Assembly: GCF_000337035.1 (NCBI RefSeq)
Contig: NZ_AOJL01000011.1
Location: 29,774 to 93,773, forward strand
Source of the DNA: Halorubrum coriense DSM 10284
Lineage (GTDB): Archaea > Halobacteriota > Halobacteria > Halobacteriales > Haloferacaceae
DNA length: 64,000 nt
Reading direction: 5' to 3'
The notes under the pieces: generated by a model
Database searches by the model: none
Seen by the model: the letters and a program-made list of their open reading frames with translations, nothing else
Told to the model about the DNA's origin: nothing
Program-made: the position numbers and the translations under genes
In this document: in pieces, positions 63,188 through 64,000 of the stretch
Layout: every line of letters begins with the position of its first letter
Position numbering within the stretch: the stretch's first letter is position 1

Positions 63188-64000
63188 ATGGACAGTGACG
63201 ACGCACGCTCCGGCTCCGACCGCGGTGCCGTCGACGGAGACCGCTCGACGGCGACGACCGACCCCGACGCGACCACCGACGGCGGCGTCGCGTCCGGCGA
63301 GACGCCCCCGCCGGGAACGACCGACGCCGACGTTCCCGCCGCGGCGTTCCGGGAGGTCGCCGACCGGCTCGCCGACGGCGACCTCGGGGCGCGGTTCCCG
63401 GCCGCGGAGACCGACGGCGAGGCGGCGGGGCTCGCGGCGACGCTCAACGAGTTCGTCGAGGGGGTCGCGGAGACGGTGTCCGACGTCGACGGCTTCGGCG
63501 ACGAGGTCGCGGGCGCGACCGAGCACGTCCGGTCGAACGTCGACCGCGCGACGGCCCAGAGCGACGAGGTGTACGCCGCGGTCGACGACATCGAGGCGGC
63601 CGCGACCCGCCAGCGCGACGACATCGAGGCCGCGACGGGCGAGCTCCAGACCGTCTCGGCCGCGACCGAGGAGGTCGCCGCCTCCGCGGACCAGGTGGCC
63701 GAGACCGCGGCCGACGTCGGCGAGCGGGCGGACGAGGGGACAGACGCCGCGACGGCCGCGATAGAGGACCTCCGCGTCGTCGACGAGCGGACCGAGGAGG
63801 CGCTCGAACGGGTCGAGACACTGGAGTCGGAGGTCGCGGCGATCGAGGACGTCACCGACCTGATCCAGGACATCGCCGACGAGACGAACATCCTCGCGCT
63901 CAACGCCTCGATCGAGGCCGCCCGCGCCGGCGAGGCCGGGGCCGGCTTCGAGGTGGTCGCCGAGGAGGTCAAGAGCCTCGCGGAGGAGGCGCGGGAGGCA
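63188..64000 (+). CDS. Soluble methyl-accepting chemotaxis protein, 3' end cut by window
   Basis: Open frame of 271 codons to the end of the window, no stop reached. The first 65 residues are a polar, Asp/Thr/Ala-rich leader. Then a HAMP-like stretch ([20 protein letters not shown]) follows, then long helices and the MCP signalling tip [20 protein letters not shown] with [20 protein letters not shown]. No membrane segment precedes them, so it is a cytoplasmic transducer. The C-terminal methylation helix lies outside the window. ATG 63188 is set by the lack of upstream coding signal. Confidence 0.9.
   Translation, partial: MDSDDARSGSDRGAVDGDRSTATTDPDATTDGGVASGETPPPGTTDADVPAAAFREVADRLADGDLGARFPAAETDGEAAGLAATLNEFVEGVAETVSDVDGFGDEVAGATEHVRSNVDRATAQSDEVYAAVDDIEAAATRQRDDIEAATGELQTVSAATEEVAASADQVAETAADVGERADEGTDAATAAIEDLRVVDERTEEALERVETLESEVAAIEDVTDLIQDIADETNILALNASIEAARAGEAGAGFEVVAEEVKSLAEEAREA

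Overview
This window comes from a halophilic archaeon of class Halobacteria. The evidence is the very acidic proteins, the GC-rich core genome, a PGF-CTERM S-layer glycoprotein, CetZ tubulin-like proteins, a SAMP2-type ubiquitin-like protein, a TFB, an NreA repair protein, HTTM, bacterio-opsin-activator-type regulators, and many promoters that place a TATA box about 25 nt before the ATG. The best guess from protein flavour is Halorubrum or a close relative (order Haloferacales); this is inference, not proven.

The window has two halves. Positions 1 to about 23,400 are an accessory, cell-surface island with visibly lower GC and relaxed third codon positions. It holds a sugar transferase cut by the left edge, a frame-broken OB-fold ssDNA-binding pseudogene, a CARDB protein/ABC ATPase/MacB-like permease operon, two CetZ paralogues with a TetR regulator, an IS6-family element, a DUF7260 protein, an STT3/AglB-like membrane protein, the S-layer glycoprotein gene with its leader region and terminator, and a TetR gene divergent from a CARDB protein/RND exporter operon. 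The common theme is building, glycosylating, shaping and pumping across the envelope.

Positions about 23,700 to 64,000 are dense, GC-rich, core-like chromosome. Genes in order: HTTM protein; PNPOx-like protein; zinc ribbon; bacterio-opsin-activator-type HTH; ArsR-like HTH; PAS histidine kinase; ADP-forming acetyl-CoA synthetase with a phosphotransacetylase-family partner; DUF7139 and DUF373 membrane proteins; DUF6517 lipoprotein; radical SAM protein; rubredoxin-like protein; NreA; TFB; RNase HI with its operon partner; PadR regulator; pyrophosphatase; FilR1-type HTH; a CHAT-domain protein convergent with a 43-aa membrane peptide; an aspartoacylase-like protein; threonine synthase; ketopantoate reductase; a CBS protein, glycyl-tRNA synthetase and dolichol-kinase-like operon; tRNA-Ser(CGA); a MoxR ATPase; pyrE; a large multi-PAS/GAF kinase; gatB; SAMP2; a GNAT acetyltransferase; rlmE; and the start of a soluble chemoreceptor cut by the right edge.

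The best candidates for undescribed biology are: (1) the CHAT-protease-like gene facing a leaderless 43-aa hydrophobic peptide gene; (2) the twin CetZ cassette, in which one paralogue lacks the T7-loop acidic residue and carries a long low-complexity insertion; (3) two separate cassettes pairing a membrane-anchored CARDB protein with an exporter; (4) an STT3-like protein lacking a recognisable WWDYG motif next to the S-layer gene; (5) a TFB without zinc-ribbon cysteines; and (6) a SAMP2 whose diglycine is masked by five extra residues.
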